Shown here: in pieces, positions 44,394 through 57,244 of the stretch
Numbering within the stretch: the stretch's first letter is position 1
How the letters are laid out: each line of letters opens with the position of its first letter
Assembly: GCA_030522415.1 (NCBI GenBank)
Contig: CM060112.1
Span: 14,121,227-14,185,226, forward strand
Source: Channallabes apus
Lineage: Eukaryota > Chordata > Actinopteri > Siluriformes > Clariidae
DNA length: 64,000 nt
Direction: 5' to 3'
Program-made: the position numbers and the translations under genes
The notes under the pieces: generated by a model
The model's database searches: none
Told to the model about the DNA's origin: nothing
What the model saw: only the letters and a program-made list of their open reading frames with translations

Positions 44394-44750
44394 TTACAAA
44401 TAAGATTTAGTTAAACTCAATGGAAAGTGGCAGCAGCTTGGCTGGGTGAAAAGCCATGTGGTGAAGATTTCCTCTTTAAGCATGTCATACTTTAAGCTGC
44501 CTTCCTCAGCATGGCAAAATAAGCCGAGTGGGCCTTTCTGGAGAAGGTGTGCTAGAGCATAGACCCAGTCCTCGATTTTCCAGCCCTCTTGCACAATTGT
44601 TCTCTCAAATGTCAGAATAAAATCCTCCACATCATCTTCTTTAGTATGTTTAGAAAGGAGAGGCTGGGTGCCAACCTGCGGTTCGGGGGTGGGATGGTTT
44701 TTCTTAGCTGCTGGTGAGCTAGGAGTTAATTCGTTATGGTCTGGAGTTAG
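44394..44750 (-). pseudogene. SCAN/gag-like fragment
   Basis: A minus-strand frame open from a stop near 44753 to 44394, including TKEDDVEDFILTFERTIVQE, WKIEDWVYALAHLL and YDMLKEEI. Pattern and spacing resemble the capsid (SCAN-like) domain of Gmr1/Gypsy-type gag proteins and genes derived from them. There is no start-codon context, zinc knuckle or flanking pol, so it is most likely a retroelement fragment. A domesticated exon cannot be excluded. Confidence 0.5.
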
Positions 44751-44754
44751 TAGC

Positions 44755-46080
44755 TATTGATTCAGGATCACGTCTTGCAGGGGTATAAGCACGGGGTCCA
44801 TATTGACGAAATGGGTCTAGGTCTGTGTCTGCTACCCTCATTCTTTACTACTTTAGCTACCAGATGCAATGACAAGCAAACACACACAGAGACCCTGACA
44901 GTTTGTGGTGAAAGACAGCGTTTTATTTTCTTTTTGCTAAGGGTCAGTGGATGTGGGGAGGAATGTGCGTGGCATTGTGCAAGGGAGAGCTGTGTCTAGG
45001 TCTATGGTGTGGTGACATGAGGGCTGGGGCTGTCGAAACATCAACAGGGGTAGCACATATCCTTGGAGTGGGTGAAGCTGAGGCCAAGGCCTAAGGGGCA
45101 GAGTCGTTGTTGTTAGTGTCTCCACAAAAGCAAAACATGAGGACAACATTACCGGCTATGTGACTACTTGCCTCTTTGTGATTGCAGATCCTTTTAACTT
45201 TTTCTCTTCTCAAAGTGCTTGATGAGTAATAGTGATCATTGCTTGCTACCTGCACCACATTTCTTCAGCCTGCCCTGTCATGTGCTCTCTTTCTAGTCTG
45301 CACTGAGGTGCTACAGTGGCATTGTCCTTTTATCACCACAGTGGCAAATGTGTGAGAAGCATTAGAAGATTTGCGTGTTCAGTAGGAAGGTTCACAATTA
45401 CAAACACATTAATGTTAACCTACCAAACATATTAGAACTGAAACTTATTTCTGGGCTGTGCTGTTTTATAAAAATGAAAAATGTCTGATTTCATCATGTG
45501 TATACTGTAGTCATCATCCAGTTTTGTTGCATAAAGCATGCCGTAGTCCAGTACAGTTATGTTGTGCATGACTGGCTTCATTTAATTGTCAAATGGGCTT
45601 GTCAAGTGCGCAAGGTCATGCTGTCCCACAAAGCATTAGGATCCTGTAGAATAGAAAGCTGGGCCAAAAACAAACAACAACAACAACAAAAACACATATT
45701 TTTACCTTAAACACATAAGGCTTACCTTGTCTTCTAACACACTCTCTCTCTCTCATGAACACGCACACACACATACACAAAAAGATTTTGGAAGCGCAAA
45801 TCTCTGTTACATCAGTTCTTGTCAATCTCTCAATCCAATGATTCCTCCTGAAGGCATTATATTTGAATATTGCACTTTTTAATCTTATACAGTATGTATG
45901 TTGCACAGAACTGTTAAAAACATCACAAAAAGCATACACACATCATAGGATGGTTAAAAGATTGAAAGATTACATCACATTTCTTTTGACAATTCTAACA
46001 GTTCTGTGTTATGTTACAAATTAAATACAGTATATGTATATTTTAAAAGGATTTTTATCCAATGTGTCATTTTATAAAAT
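44755..46080. other. Intergenic DNA, little seen
   Basis: No gene recognised. Bases 45230-45393 resemble 8430-8605 in fbxl3 intron 2. A short GT/CA-rich stretch occurs near 45735-45780. Confidence 0.5.
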
Positions 46081-46093
46081 AAGTTTTATAAAG

Positions 46094-46435
46094 GGTGGCA
46101 CAGTGGTGTAGTGGTTAGCACTGTCGCCTTGCACCTCCAGGGTTCGATTCCCGTCTCTGTATGCATGGAGTTTGCATGTTCTCCCCGTGCTTGGTGGGTT
46201 TCCTCCGGGTACTCCGGTTTCCTCCCACAGTCCAAAGATATGCAGGTTAGACTAATTGGTGTTCCCAAATTGACCGTAGTGTGTGAATGTGCGTATGAGT
46301 GTGTGCCCTGCGATGGATTGGCACCCTGTCCAGGGTGTACCCCGCCTTGTGCCCTAAGCCTCCTGGGATAGGCTCCAGGTCCCTTGCGACCCCGAATAGA
46401 AGGATAAAGCGGTATAGAAGATGAATGAATGAATG
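46094..46435 (+). mobile_element. tRNA-derived SINE (family 1)
   Basis: GGTGGCACAGTGGTGTAGTG head, GGGTTCGATTCCC B box, GAATGAATGAATG tail. A 13-bp duplication AAGTTTTATAAAG flanks it (46081-46093 and 46436-46448). This is the best-preserved copy. Confidence 0.9.
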
Positions 46436-46579
46436 AAGTTTTATAAAGAAGAAAATAGAAATTATGTGATGTTTTTTTTTGTTGCCATTTTTAATGTTTT
46501 ATAATACATTTTAGCACTTTAGACCACATTAATAACGCCAGAAGAAAAAAATAAACCCTTCCTGACACTCACGGAAAGT

Positions 46580-47558
46580 GATGATCAACTGGCATACGGA
46601 GAGCTCGAGATAACGCTCGTAAGGATTGGCTGTTTTTGTGCAGTTTCAGTTGGCGGAGAAGGGGTGCTTGAGAAACTGCTGGGCGTTTAGCGAGGAGTCG
46701 CGCCCCTATCCGGACATTTTGGCTCAAAGTGTTGTACTTAACGTTTTGAGTTCATCCGGGAATTTCATCGCGTAAAGGCAGCCATGTTGGCTCCTGATTT
46801 TCTAGTTTCGCACATTTCAGAGGGCGGAGCCTTGGGATTTTGGACAGGAGTAGCAGCTTCGGAGCTGCAGAGTGGCACTCAGGGAACGAAGGCCAGGAGA
46901 AAACCGGTATATTTCGGAATTTTTAGTGGAATACGCTGCATCCTGTGGAGCCAGGGCGTGTACTGCAAATTCAGATGGCAATCATGTGTGTCTTAGAGGA
47001 GTAATGTAAGCTGTAACAGGGAATTATGCGGCTAACGGTATAAATCAAGAAACGATATACCTAAGGCTCCGTATCCTATATTCTCTGTCGTTAATTAATC
47101 CGCCTTAGATTGTCAGCCGTTTTCAGGAAGCTGGATGGTTTCTTTCTCACCGACGACATCATATTCGGATCAGCGTTTTAATCGCCGTTCCCGGCACACT
47201 GGTCTGCACGGATCAGCGGATTAGAGAGCCGGGCTGCTAGACGAGGAAGGAGAAGGTGGGGCGGAGGAGTGTCAGCCCCATATAACGCACATCGCAGAGC
47301 GAGCGAGCTGGCTAAGCTAGTTAGCCGGTTTCTGTCATCGCTATTCTTGGGAATAATCATTTGAACAGCGCTTATCCGCAGGAATTGCTGAAAAGCGGCA
47401 CCGTGATTTCCAGCGGCGCATCCCGAGTTTGCATCTCAACGCAGAAGCAAACAAAACTACAGCTGTCGATTTAATTCCTTGTTTCATCCCAGGTTTGTCG
47501 GATTTTCCCGGAGATAACGTTAGCAAGCTAGAATCCCTGATTCTTTCTGGACCAGACC
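46580..47558 (+). promoter_or_regulatory. cask: cask promoter / 5'UTR region
   Basis: Noticeably GC- and CpG-richer than the surroundings (for example 47180-47420) and directly upstream of the cask start codon. No TATA box at an obvious position, as is common for such genes. The transcription start and any upstream non-coding exon cannot be fixed from sequence. A 70-codon open frame at 46784-46996 has no recognisable content. Confidence 0.55.
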
Positions 47559-47617
47559 ATGGCTGACGACGACGTGCTGTTTGAAGATGTGTATGAGCTG
47601 TGTGAGGTGATCGGGAA
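47559..47617 (+). CDS. cask: cask coding exon 1
   Basis: Encodes MADDDVLFEDVYELCEVIG plus two bases (AA) of the next lysine codon, then a strong donor GTGAGTATAG at 47618. This is the exact N-terminus of CASK, the calcium/calmodulin-dependent serine protein kinase of the MAGUK family. The full protein has a CaMK-like kinase domain (beginning in this exon), L27, PDZ, SH3 and guanylate-kinase domains and scaffolds neurexin and Mint/Veli complexes at synapses and epithelial junctions. The exon is intact and in phase 2. The next exon was not found in the remaining 16.4 kb, in line with the very long first intron known for this gene in other vertebrates. Which teleost paralogue (a or b) is unknown. 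Confidence 0.93.
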
Positions 47618-47856
47618 GTGAGTATAGAGAGACACTGACGAGCTGTGCTGATGCTCTGATTGTCTTTTCATGTGTTCAGTGTACAATGGCTTTCCCATGC
47701 GTGCTGGACGAGACGCTGGTGATTCTTAAATGAAAAATTCATTGATGGACACGATGTAGTTGTCATTGATTTTCCCAGCGATGGCAAATGCACCAGTCCA
47801 CCCTTCACCATCAGGATTGTCTTCATCTTCATCCAAAAAAAAAAAAATATATATAT

Positions 47857-48072
<216 letters not shown>

Positions 48073-49142
48073 CGTGATTAAGAATTGTTCCGACAGATTT
48101 TCTAATTCAGATTTTCAGATTTGAGAAATTCTCAATTACAGTTGAGGTGAAAAAGCCCATGAGATCACTGTGTTACTGATTTACCTTTACGCCAGGTCTC
48201 AACCACTTCGATTACAGCTCAATAACTGAACCACCAGTCGGTCCATAGAAGTTCCAGTCTGCATCCACAATCCTGTATCCTCATAGCTACATTTCAACTT
48301 TTATTCTTATCCTTTAACACTTATACAAAGTATTCTTACACCATGAAATAATTTTAATCCATCATTAACATCATCTCAATTAGTGCTTGTTGACATGACC
48401 GTACTTATAAATATAGATTTATACACAAGTACAACTACAGTGGGTGAGCTCATTTTATAATAATCTATTCTTGTCTGCCGTCAAGAACCTAAAACTAGAA
48501 CTCAATATTTTTTTCTCTACATCAGCCTTATATTTCCCCAGTTAATGAGTGGTGTATCCGAATTCATAATTTCTTGATCAGTTTCCTGATTTTACACATC
48601 GATGTAGCGAAACTACAATATCCAGCATGCTTTGTGCATGTACATAATTCAGTAGTCAGTAATCCTTACTGTAATCAATCAGTATTTCCTGCTGTGATCA
48701 ATTCGGGCCAGCTGTGGCTGAAAGGGTCCACAGTCTGCAAATACAGGACATGCAGAAAAAATGCATGCAAATTCAGAAAGTGGATGCCACAAATGACAAT
48801 GGATAACCAGTAGTTACGAAACAGCTGCGATTTGTATGACAAATTCACCAATTTGAGGATACAGAATGCAGGCAGGAAAAGAAATGATTTACTGCAAAAC
48901 TGACGATGTTCCAAGGGATCCATGATGGAAATTACCCAGGTGGATAATACGAAAGCGAGGCACAATATGAGATATAACATTAGCTAAATTACTTGCGTTG
49001 ATCATTGTGTTTGTTTGCCCAAGTCCTTTTACTGTCATTTAGCTTATTTTATTGCATAAAAACAATTTACATGAACAAATGTTATCATGATTGCTATTAC
49101 TATTAATGTAAAAACGGAATAAATTATAATTTAAAACATTTC

Positions 49143-49258
49143 TGGCATTTGGCAGATACCTTTATCCAGAGCAACTTACATTTATTCAATTTATACAACT
49201 GAGAATTTGAGGGTTAAGGCCCTAATCAGACATCCAGTGCCTTAACCACTGGATACCA
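49143..49258 (-). mobile_element. tRNA-derived SINE (L2-tailed), fragment
   Basis: GGCATTTGGCAGATACCTTT at the left is the complement of the tail seen at 39210-39250, and CCTTAACCACTGGATACC at the right is a decayed head. Middle shortened. Confidence 0.65.
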
Positions 49259-49416
49259 CTTAAGTGAACTTGCACGAATCATAACAGAAAGCTGTGTTTA
49301 TCAATATATCTGATTTCCTGCATATTATTCGTTGAGGGAAGGATATCCCAATTAGCACCAGGTTGCTAGGCTAAACAGGCTTTTTTTTAGGCAAACACCA
49401 AAGTGATCAATACACT

Positions 49417-49500
49417 TGGGCTGCACAATTAATCAAATTTGAATCTTGATTTCGATTTTGGCTTCCCACAATTATGATCGACCGATATTGAAAATGCGTG
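49417..49500 (+). mobile_element. hAT-like terminal fragment
   Basis: TTGGGCTGCACAATTAATCA followed by TTGAATCTTGATTTCGATTT and GGCTTCCCAC, the look of a hAT terminus. A reverse-complement relative lies at 57245-57310. Confidence 0.5.
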
Positions 49501-51189
49501 CTCCGCCTATAGAATGCAAAGCAAAAGTATGTGGCTGAATTAATACCCAAATCAGTCAGTCGATAGCTAGACACCACAAGACTGGCCGATAAGCAAATAC
49601 AAGTAAACACTGGTATTGTATTCGAAATGAAAAGTATGAAATGTACGTATAGAATAAAAAGTATTATAACATTTGTAATATAACATATGTAACTAATGAG
49701 TGACCTAGTAAGGTCACTAAGAGAAGGGTAGAAAACGATGTAATATTTTTTGCTAAAATTATGGTTACTGCACATATTGTTGCGTATTTCAGTTATTAGA
49801 CTCAGTCTTATTTTAAAAGCCCAACACTTACTTTAAACTTTCCTCCTGTTGCCTTATTCTCAATGGTGCAAAACAACTATTTATATTCTAGCTCAAGCAT
49901 GTGTGGTTGGATGCAATTTTGCAGCATTAATTAAAAAATATTTGTTGATTCATTTTTGTTGCTTGAATAATCAACTTTTGGAAAGTAATGTTCTTACAGT
50001 ATGTGCATTGAGTAGCCAGCCATTTAACTGTGCTCTGAATTTACTATTAGCTATTGAGTTCCCCCTCATTCCTCCGTCTCCCTGCATTCATCCACCCATA
50101 ACTCGTGAAATCTTTCAAATTTTGCATCCGTCTCCAATATATGTAATTTTGCGGTGACTTTCCCTGTAATCAAACTGGGAAATCTTGTTACAGAGCTTGC
50201 TGTATCATCACTGTAAGAAGCAATAAAAAAAAAAAAAAAAGAGACAAATCTTTCTCTAATTTAGCCCTGGCAAATTCCCATCCATCGTGACAGCTCTTCC
50301 ATATCAAGCAACAGCTACTAACAGAGAGAGAGAGAGAGAGACAGAAATTCTGTGGGCTTGGAAATAATTTAGATCCCTTCACTTTTTTCATGCTATTCTT
50401 TGGGATTCATTTCAGTGATCCAACAAAGCTGTGGTCTTGTTTTTGGTCAGAATGAAGTGCACTGGTCTCCTAATCTGTAGACCAAATACTTGCATCAACA
50501 TCATTAATCATTAATTCCAGTATGATCACAATGGCAGTGTTTTTTTTTTTTTTTATGCTGCCATACTGTTTCAGTACTTTGGATGATTTTGAATGCGTTC
50601 TCTCTGAGCCAGAATAAAAAAAATGATAGAAATGAATTTATCATTGCAGAGGGCCTAATTAGTCCATGAGGTATCAAAACATTTTGATGAGACTGATTAG
50701 ATGTATCATAATTTAGGACTAGGGTATGTAATACTGTAGACTAATGCTTTACAAAAAAAAGAACTGTATGAAGTAGTAAGTAGAATAAAAAAAAAAATTA
50801 AATAGTCAAACCTCTCTGTATAAAATCACATTGGAGACACATGTGCACTAGTTAATTTCTGCTGTGGGTAGTAGAGGGGATGTGAAAAGTCTCGCATTTA
50901 GGTGACCGTCTCAGTGGTATTTGCATATGCACCCATGTGATCTATGTATGAATATGCACTGTATATTACTACTACCAAGAGGCTTTTAGTATGCCACTGT
51001 ATTTCTTTTATGGATATAAAAGGGGAGTGAAGTAAATTAGTCTCTTGCACATATGAAAACCTGAGAACTCTGAGACTTGAGCACATGTATATGAGTTTAG
51101 AGACTAGTTTTCTTGCATGTTAATGAGGGGAATGTGTGCACAGTTTTAAAGCAAATGGGTTTTAAGAGTGTAAAGCCATTAAAGGCGTG

Positions 51190-51425
51190 AGGATGGGTTC
51201 CCTGTTGAGTCTGGTTCCCCTCAAGATTTCTTCCTATTGCCATCTCGGGGAGTTTTTCCTTGCCACCGTTGCCCTTTGCTTGCTCATCAGGGACTATGAT
51301 GATTTAACCATTTTGATTCATATACAATTACATTTTTTACAAACTTCCATCATTTTCTTCTGACTGTGTAAAGCTGCTTTGCTTTACAGTTGTTAAAAGC
51401 TCCATACAAATAAAATGTAATTGAA
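51190..51425 (+). mobile_element. L2 LINE 3'-tail fragment
   Basis: GGATGGGTTCCCTGTTGAGT, GGGGAGTTTTTCCTTGCCAC and a terminal GTTAAAAGCTCCATACAAAT then AAATGTAATTGAATG: the L2 3'UTR and tail in + orientation. Confidence 0.8.
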
Positions 51426-51838
51426 TGAAACTCATGCCACTAGTGCAAAATCACCCTGTCGGTATTGTGTTTAAATCTGTGATCGATTCCTATTGACGAG
51501 ATCAAATACCCTTTCATGTAACAAAAGTACAGATTTTTCCTAATTGCTGGTATTGTTCCATTTTTAGAACTCCAAAGTAGTATTTTTTTTCCGTACCAGT
51601 ATAATTGTGTGACAATAGCAGATATAGACAGATAAAACTTTCAGGAAATTTCTAGTAGCTGGTTCTTATAGCACATATTCTGCTTCTACTCCAAGTGAAA
51701 ATATCAAAATTCTCAATTTTTTACTTAACTTGTTTTTTCCATATAATAATGTAGGGGTGCAATTGCAAAATCCTGGGCGGATACTGATATTTAAAATCAA
51801 AATTTGGCTATTACTGATGTTTTTTGATTGCTTACCGT

Positions 51839-53129
51839 TAGCGCTGGGCCGATAAACGATATCATATCGAATCGCGATTTATTTGATTTTAAAAACGATG
51901 AAAAGCTCTAGACATTTTTTGCTCGATATGGATTAATCTAAGAGCCAATCACACAGCAGAACAACACGACAACAACCAATCAGCGTGCAGCTTGCGCGTG
52001 CCGTGCAGGTCAAAGTTAATTTCCTACCCACTTTGCGAGGCAAACTTGACACCAGGACGACAAAAAAATAAATAAAAAAATGAGTAGAAGCAGCGACGAA
52101 AGTGAATCTAACCTCGAGTTATTATCCAAAGATGTTGAAATTGTCGGCAAAAAAGGTAGCACGAACTCCGTTATATGAACACATCGCCCACACGACCACA
52201 CAGAGCATGAACATGTGACCCGATGCTACTCCGTCAACTAGCAGCGCTAGTAGTGGGGCTGTACCAAAGCAGATATCCATCGTGTCGTCTTTCGTGGCCA
52301 TTACACCTTATGAAAGGTGTTACAAAAGGAGCAGGGATATAACCAGGGCCGTTTCTAACTTTCTAGTGAAAGATATGATGCCCCTAAGCACACGAGGCTG
52401 AAGTTTAGCTCCTTATTCGCAGCTTCCGATTCGTTTGGCTCCTTATTGCGCAGCGTCTCATTCTGCGGCTGAAGTTTAGCTCCTTATTCGCCTCGTTACT
52501 AACGGGAGTGTTCACGCTGGCCAAAGCTGAGCAGTTTATCAATAAAACGTTATTTTCGTGGCTTAAACCATTCTGGCCAAGCAAATATGAACTATACAAC
52601 ACCTAGCAGGTACCCGACTATATAGTAAAAGTAAAATTGTCCTGGCCCCGATTGATAGCTGCATAATTCATTCCATGTTTGTTGTCACTGCATGCTTAAG
52701 CCATTATGTCAGTTTATTGGGGCCGTGTGAAATAGCCTTCATTTAACTCTGAATTGTGGGATAAAGACGGCCCTAGTGTGTGTGGTCTAAATGTTGTTTC
52801 TCATTATTGTTTAAAAATCTCAAAACATTGTAATTTATCATCACAAACAAGTATTTTTTTTTAAATAAAAATCTTTGCCTTGTAAAGATTCTGAGCATGT
52901 GCCTATAATATCTTAATTTTTAAGGCCAAATCTGTCATCTGTTTTTGTTAATAAACTATACTTTCAAATGTAATTTAATGAACCCTTTAATTTTTGTGGC
53001 TTCAGTCATTGTTGGGATTCTCTTTTAAAGCTGGCAGCATTAACAGCTTATATCGAAATATATATCGTTACCGTTCAATATGGGCCAAAAATGATCGAGA
53101 TTACTTTTTTGCCATATCGCCCAGCCCTA
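51839..53129 (+). mobile_element. hAT-like DNA transposon, internally deleted
   Basis: 1291 bp with terminal inverted repeats TAGCGCTGGGCCGATA (left) and complement of TAGGGCTGGGCGATAT (right), flanked by a perfect 8-bp duplication CTTACCGT (51831-51838 and 53130-53137), diagnostic of hAT-type insertion. A short transposase start survives at 52080. Confidence 0.88.
52080..52178 (+). pseudogene. hAT transposase N-terminal remnant
   Basis: 32 codons, MSRSSDESESNLELLSKDVE... VGKKGSTNSVI then TGA. The KKG...SVI pattern followed normally by tryptophan is the entry to the BED zinc finger of hAT transposases; here a stop stands at that point. The catalytic part is deleted. Confidence 0.6.
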
Positions 53130-54166
53130 CTTACCGTTCTTGTGTTTTTCGTACAGAACATGTTCTTGGCCGCATGTTTTAACGATCAAAAGCTTACTAA
53201 GATGGTACTTGTGTGGTAATACCAAATAACGCCACAAGGTGGCACCTATTTATTTATTTTTGTTGTTGTTCTAAGCTAGAGTTGAAGAGTGATGCTGCTG
53301 CTCTAATTAACCTCCACAAGAACATTTTCCTCTGTATTGAATGGTGTGGGAAAAGATTGTTGTATTCTTTACTCTAGTCATGTATGACATAGTGAATGTA
53401 GTGTTGTGGATACTGGATTCGTGTGGGCAATATTTTATTTTCTCGGAATAAAGATACAGTGTGGAAATCCCTTCATAAGTGGTTTTGGCTCTCTGAGCAG
53501 ATCATCTATCCTGGGGCTGTTCCTGAGTACGGGCTCCTGGCTGCATAAATCGCTACATCCCCACAATAAGTCCTTTATTTAGTTTCTTGTATTACGCTGC
53601 TACCAGGTTTAATTTGGAAAGGAGCATTAGATATACAGATATAGGTGTGCAAATTATTGGACAGCATGAACTCCAAGCTACTGTGTCAGCTTAACCGAGC
53701 CAGTGTGAGTTCAGTCACTCTGTTGGCCCTGCACTCAGAGCAGCTTTGCTTGACACTTTTTATTTGAGGTGTTCAGCCCAGTGGTTTTGTTATGTGTGCA
53801 GTATTTTAAAGTAGACTTTAAGCTATTTATAGGCCATTATAGGTTTCTGGTTTAATCACAAATTTCATTTCTTTAAAGGTCCTATATTTTATTAGTTCTT
53901 TAAGAAGTTAACATGGGTCTCAGAGCTGTGCCAAAATGTGACTTCGCATTATTTCACTCCTGCTGAAGACTCCCTTTATTTCCCTCCCCCTCCGGCCTGA
54001 TCGCAATGAAGTTTCAATCGCATTGAGAGTGGAATGATTGTGGGGTAAACCTTTGATAATACATGCAATAGGTAAATATATGCCTTGCAAACACTTGATC
54101 TGATTGATCCCTTCTAGCTACAATAAATATATTTGTTGTGCATATGTTCATCCCACATAGGGGTAA

Positions 54167-54745
54167 CATTACACATTCCACTGCATAGTACAGCTCACTT
54201 CGGTTCGGCTCAGTTCGGCTCGGTTTGCGCTTCCACTGCAGTTTAGTAACGCTTTAGAGTGGGCGGGATTACTCACGTGTCGTTATAGTTGCGGCGCCGC
54301 TACTGCCGTGACATCATCGTAAACGCGCCACAAACAAACACACAGCAATGGAGCATATCGACAGCATGGTGTTCTTCATTCTCGGCATGTGGATGTTTTT
54401 AACAGCGAGACGAAGGAGTTTGTTTCAAAAGAGGCTGATGGCAGCCAAAGAAAATTTTTGGTTAATACAAAAACGATCCTTCTCTGGCTGTTCTAAATAT
54501 AGCGGTTCTGTTGTGTCTCGTGTCTCAAGTTCAGTGACGCAGTAATGACGATTTTCTCCGGCCAACCAGTGACCAGCAGAGTTTACACGTCACGTTTTGG
54601 TAACGGTTCGGCGCGCTTGGAACCTCGGCTGAGGTGGTACTAAAAAAAAGTACCAGGTACCAGGTACTGTTCCCAGTGGAAAACCCTCCCAAAAGTGAGC
54701 TGAACTGAACCGTGTCGTGCCGTACTATGCAGTGGAAAAGCGCCA
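54167..54745 (+). mobile_element. PIF/Harbinger-like MITE, copy 3
   Basis: Same family as 4225-4832 and 10573-11134 but in the opposite orientation. The right end GTGGAAAAGCGCCA is followed by TAA (54746-54748) and the more decayed left end is preceded by TAA (54164-54166), a 3-bp duplication. A 65-codon + strand frame (54348-54545, MEHIDSMVFFILGMW...) is the same as in copy 1. Confidence 0.78.
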
Positions 54746-57244
54746 TAAAATGGTTGCCAATGCGTCTTTTTCCCCCCCAATAGTGACTATCAAAACACAT
54801 CTTTAACGCTGTGATAATCTCTCCTCCTCTCTTGTGAAAGTACAAGAGAACACATAACGTTAGTAGTAAAGCAGGGTTTCATTGGAGAGTGCTTGCAAAC
54901 AGTAGACAGTTCATCAAACTTTGCAAATGTTGTCCATTCATGCATGTTTCACAATCGTGCTCGTTTTTGAACGCAGCCCTGCTGTACTATCATGTGTGCT
55001 CCTTTACTCTTGTGCTCTGTCCACTGTGAAGTGGGCGAAGTGAATTGGTAAACGAGGTCAAAGAGTCATTTAAAATTTAATTTGATAGTATTTTTATTTA
55101 AATTCGTCAATGGCTATTTCCTTTTTTAATCTTGGCAGCATTTGAAACTCGCCCATTGCCGTGCTAAATAGCGGGGTGACGGTTTAGTTGGCTGGTTATT
55201 CAGGGAACATTGACAACTGACAAGAAAACTGAACAGCAAAACGAAAAATCTAATTTATTTTTTTTATTCACTCACTGCTCGTCCAAGGCCTGCCTTGTTT
55301 ACATCAGATGCCATCGATACAGATCGAGCAGGTATAGTCATGCCAGCCAGACTCGGTCAGTATTCCGTCATCGTTATCAGCGTCATCGTTATCAGATAAC
55401 GCGAGAAATGCACAGCTAACTCAGCTTCTTGGACCCACAGCTCCAGTTTAAGTCAGTGTGGCTACATGTACATGATTTTGCCTGGATATGTTATCAGCAG
55501 GGTTAAACTTTGGGTCCTAAAAGTTTTATATGGCTCCTACTGAGTTTTGTCTGGAGCCCTGCGTTAGGTGACACTACGAACTTCCAAGAGGAAAACTGTG
55601 CTTCCCTTCCTGCTCTATAGTAGAGAGAACACCTCTCACCCACCAGTGTTTACTTCAGACGTTCATCCCTTTTCTTTGGCTGCTGAGGGGCACTGATTTA
55701 GTTTGTGTGAAATACAAGTCAAATATCTCACCAGTCATAGATGAGACTAAATATTTGTAGTCAGTCATAACAGGGATTTGTTGGAAAAGATGGCAAACCT
55801 AACATCATAGTTCTAGAAGAATAAACAAAGCAACATTGAGTCATTGAGGTACAGTATGGACGACCCAAGGCCTCTGAACTTGGTTGGTATGGTATCTGGT
55901 ATCAAGATCTTAGCAGATCCGTAAAGTCCTGAGTGTTTCATGATCAGATTGAGAGCTGGAGCCACCTCAATCTTTTTCCATGTTATATTCCACAATGTAT
56001 TTCTAAACAGTTTTTATAGTGTAACAGTAAGAGCTGTGTGGTCTTTTGTTGATCGATTCATTTACAGTAATTGAATCAATAGTCTTTAGTTTCAGAATCG
56101 AAACACTTTTAAATTATCTAGGAAAACTGACAAATATTACATTATGTAACTTGATGGATTTCCTTAATCTAACAAAAAAATATAGCTGCTTGCATCTGCA
56201 GCAAATACTCATGTTTTGCGAGTGTATCGCTTCTTGTTCTTTGGTCAGCATGGAAAGAAAGCTCATCACCTAGTACGACACACATTTAAACACAAGTTGC
56301 ACATTTCATCGTATTCTACTGAAGTTGACAGTATGGACAGTATACCTGCTAGTAGCAGGGTATCTTATCCTAAATTACAAATTTAAGTTAAATTTAAATT
56401 AGCTGAAATGAACTGCCATTAGCGAATACCCTTGCCTTGATGGGATGAACTTGATTATGATTTAATAATACAGCGGTACCATAGCTTTTGAATGTCGCGC
56501 CTTATTTCTTATTTCCACCTTAGGAACAGAAATTTAGCAATAAAGTTGCCTCAGCATACGAACGACCGAAACGAGGCAAGCGCGATTAGAATTGTTACAA
56601 TTCTAAACAAGCTTAGCAGATAAATTTGCACCTAATCCAAAAATCCATTTAGTTTACTTGCGGCAGCTGTCGATTGTTCAGGTCGTCGTTTCATGTGAAA
56701 GAATGACGTTTCTTTTTAGGTTCTTGTTTTTATCTTTCTGTAGTTGTTCTGAGAAAGCTCTCATGTTATTTTGGATGCAGGGACAGTTTATGAAGATCGA
56801 CACCGACGTTAAGAGCACTGAGTAGAGTAGGTTGTGAGTTGGTAATGAGTTATGTATTGACCTTTTGCAGACACATGATTGTCATGCTGTCAATCACAAC
56901 AGTGGACAGCGGAAGTACCATTTATAAGACCAATATATATATTTTAATGGATAATTAGGTTTGAGAAATGACAAAGATTACGTGATGGTTACTTGATTGC
57001 CTGAATCTTTTGCCACACATATAAGAGGTACCTTGCAATTGATTCCTGCTAAAAGGAAAAAGTGAAAAGTCTCCATAAAAATGAGTGTGTACATGGCTGT
57101 TTGATTTGCATGTGCACCTCTTCGAAAACCTCCCAGGCGTACTGTATCTCATTTGCACTCAGTGATTTTGGTATTATTCTAGCGTCATGCTTCTGCTTTG
57201 TGTTCTATTGGTGGAGCTCATATTTTCAGCATTAGTTGATTGTG

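Noticed and set aside
44757..44999. 80-codon open frame
   Set aside because: No recognisable motif, no splice context and no similar frame elsewhere.
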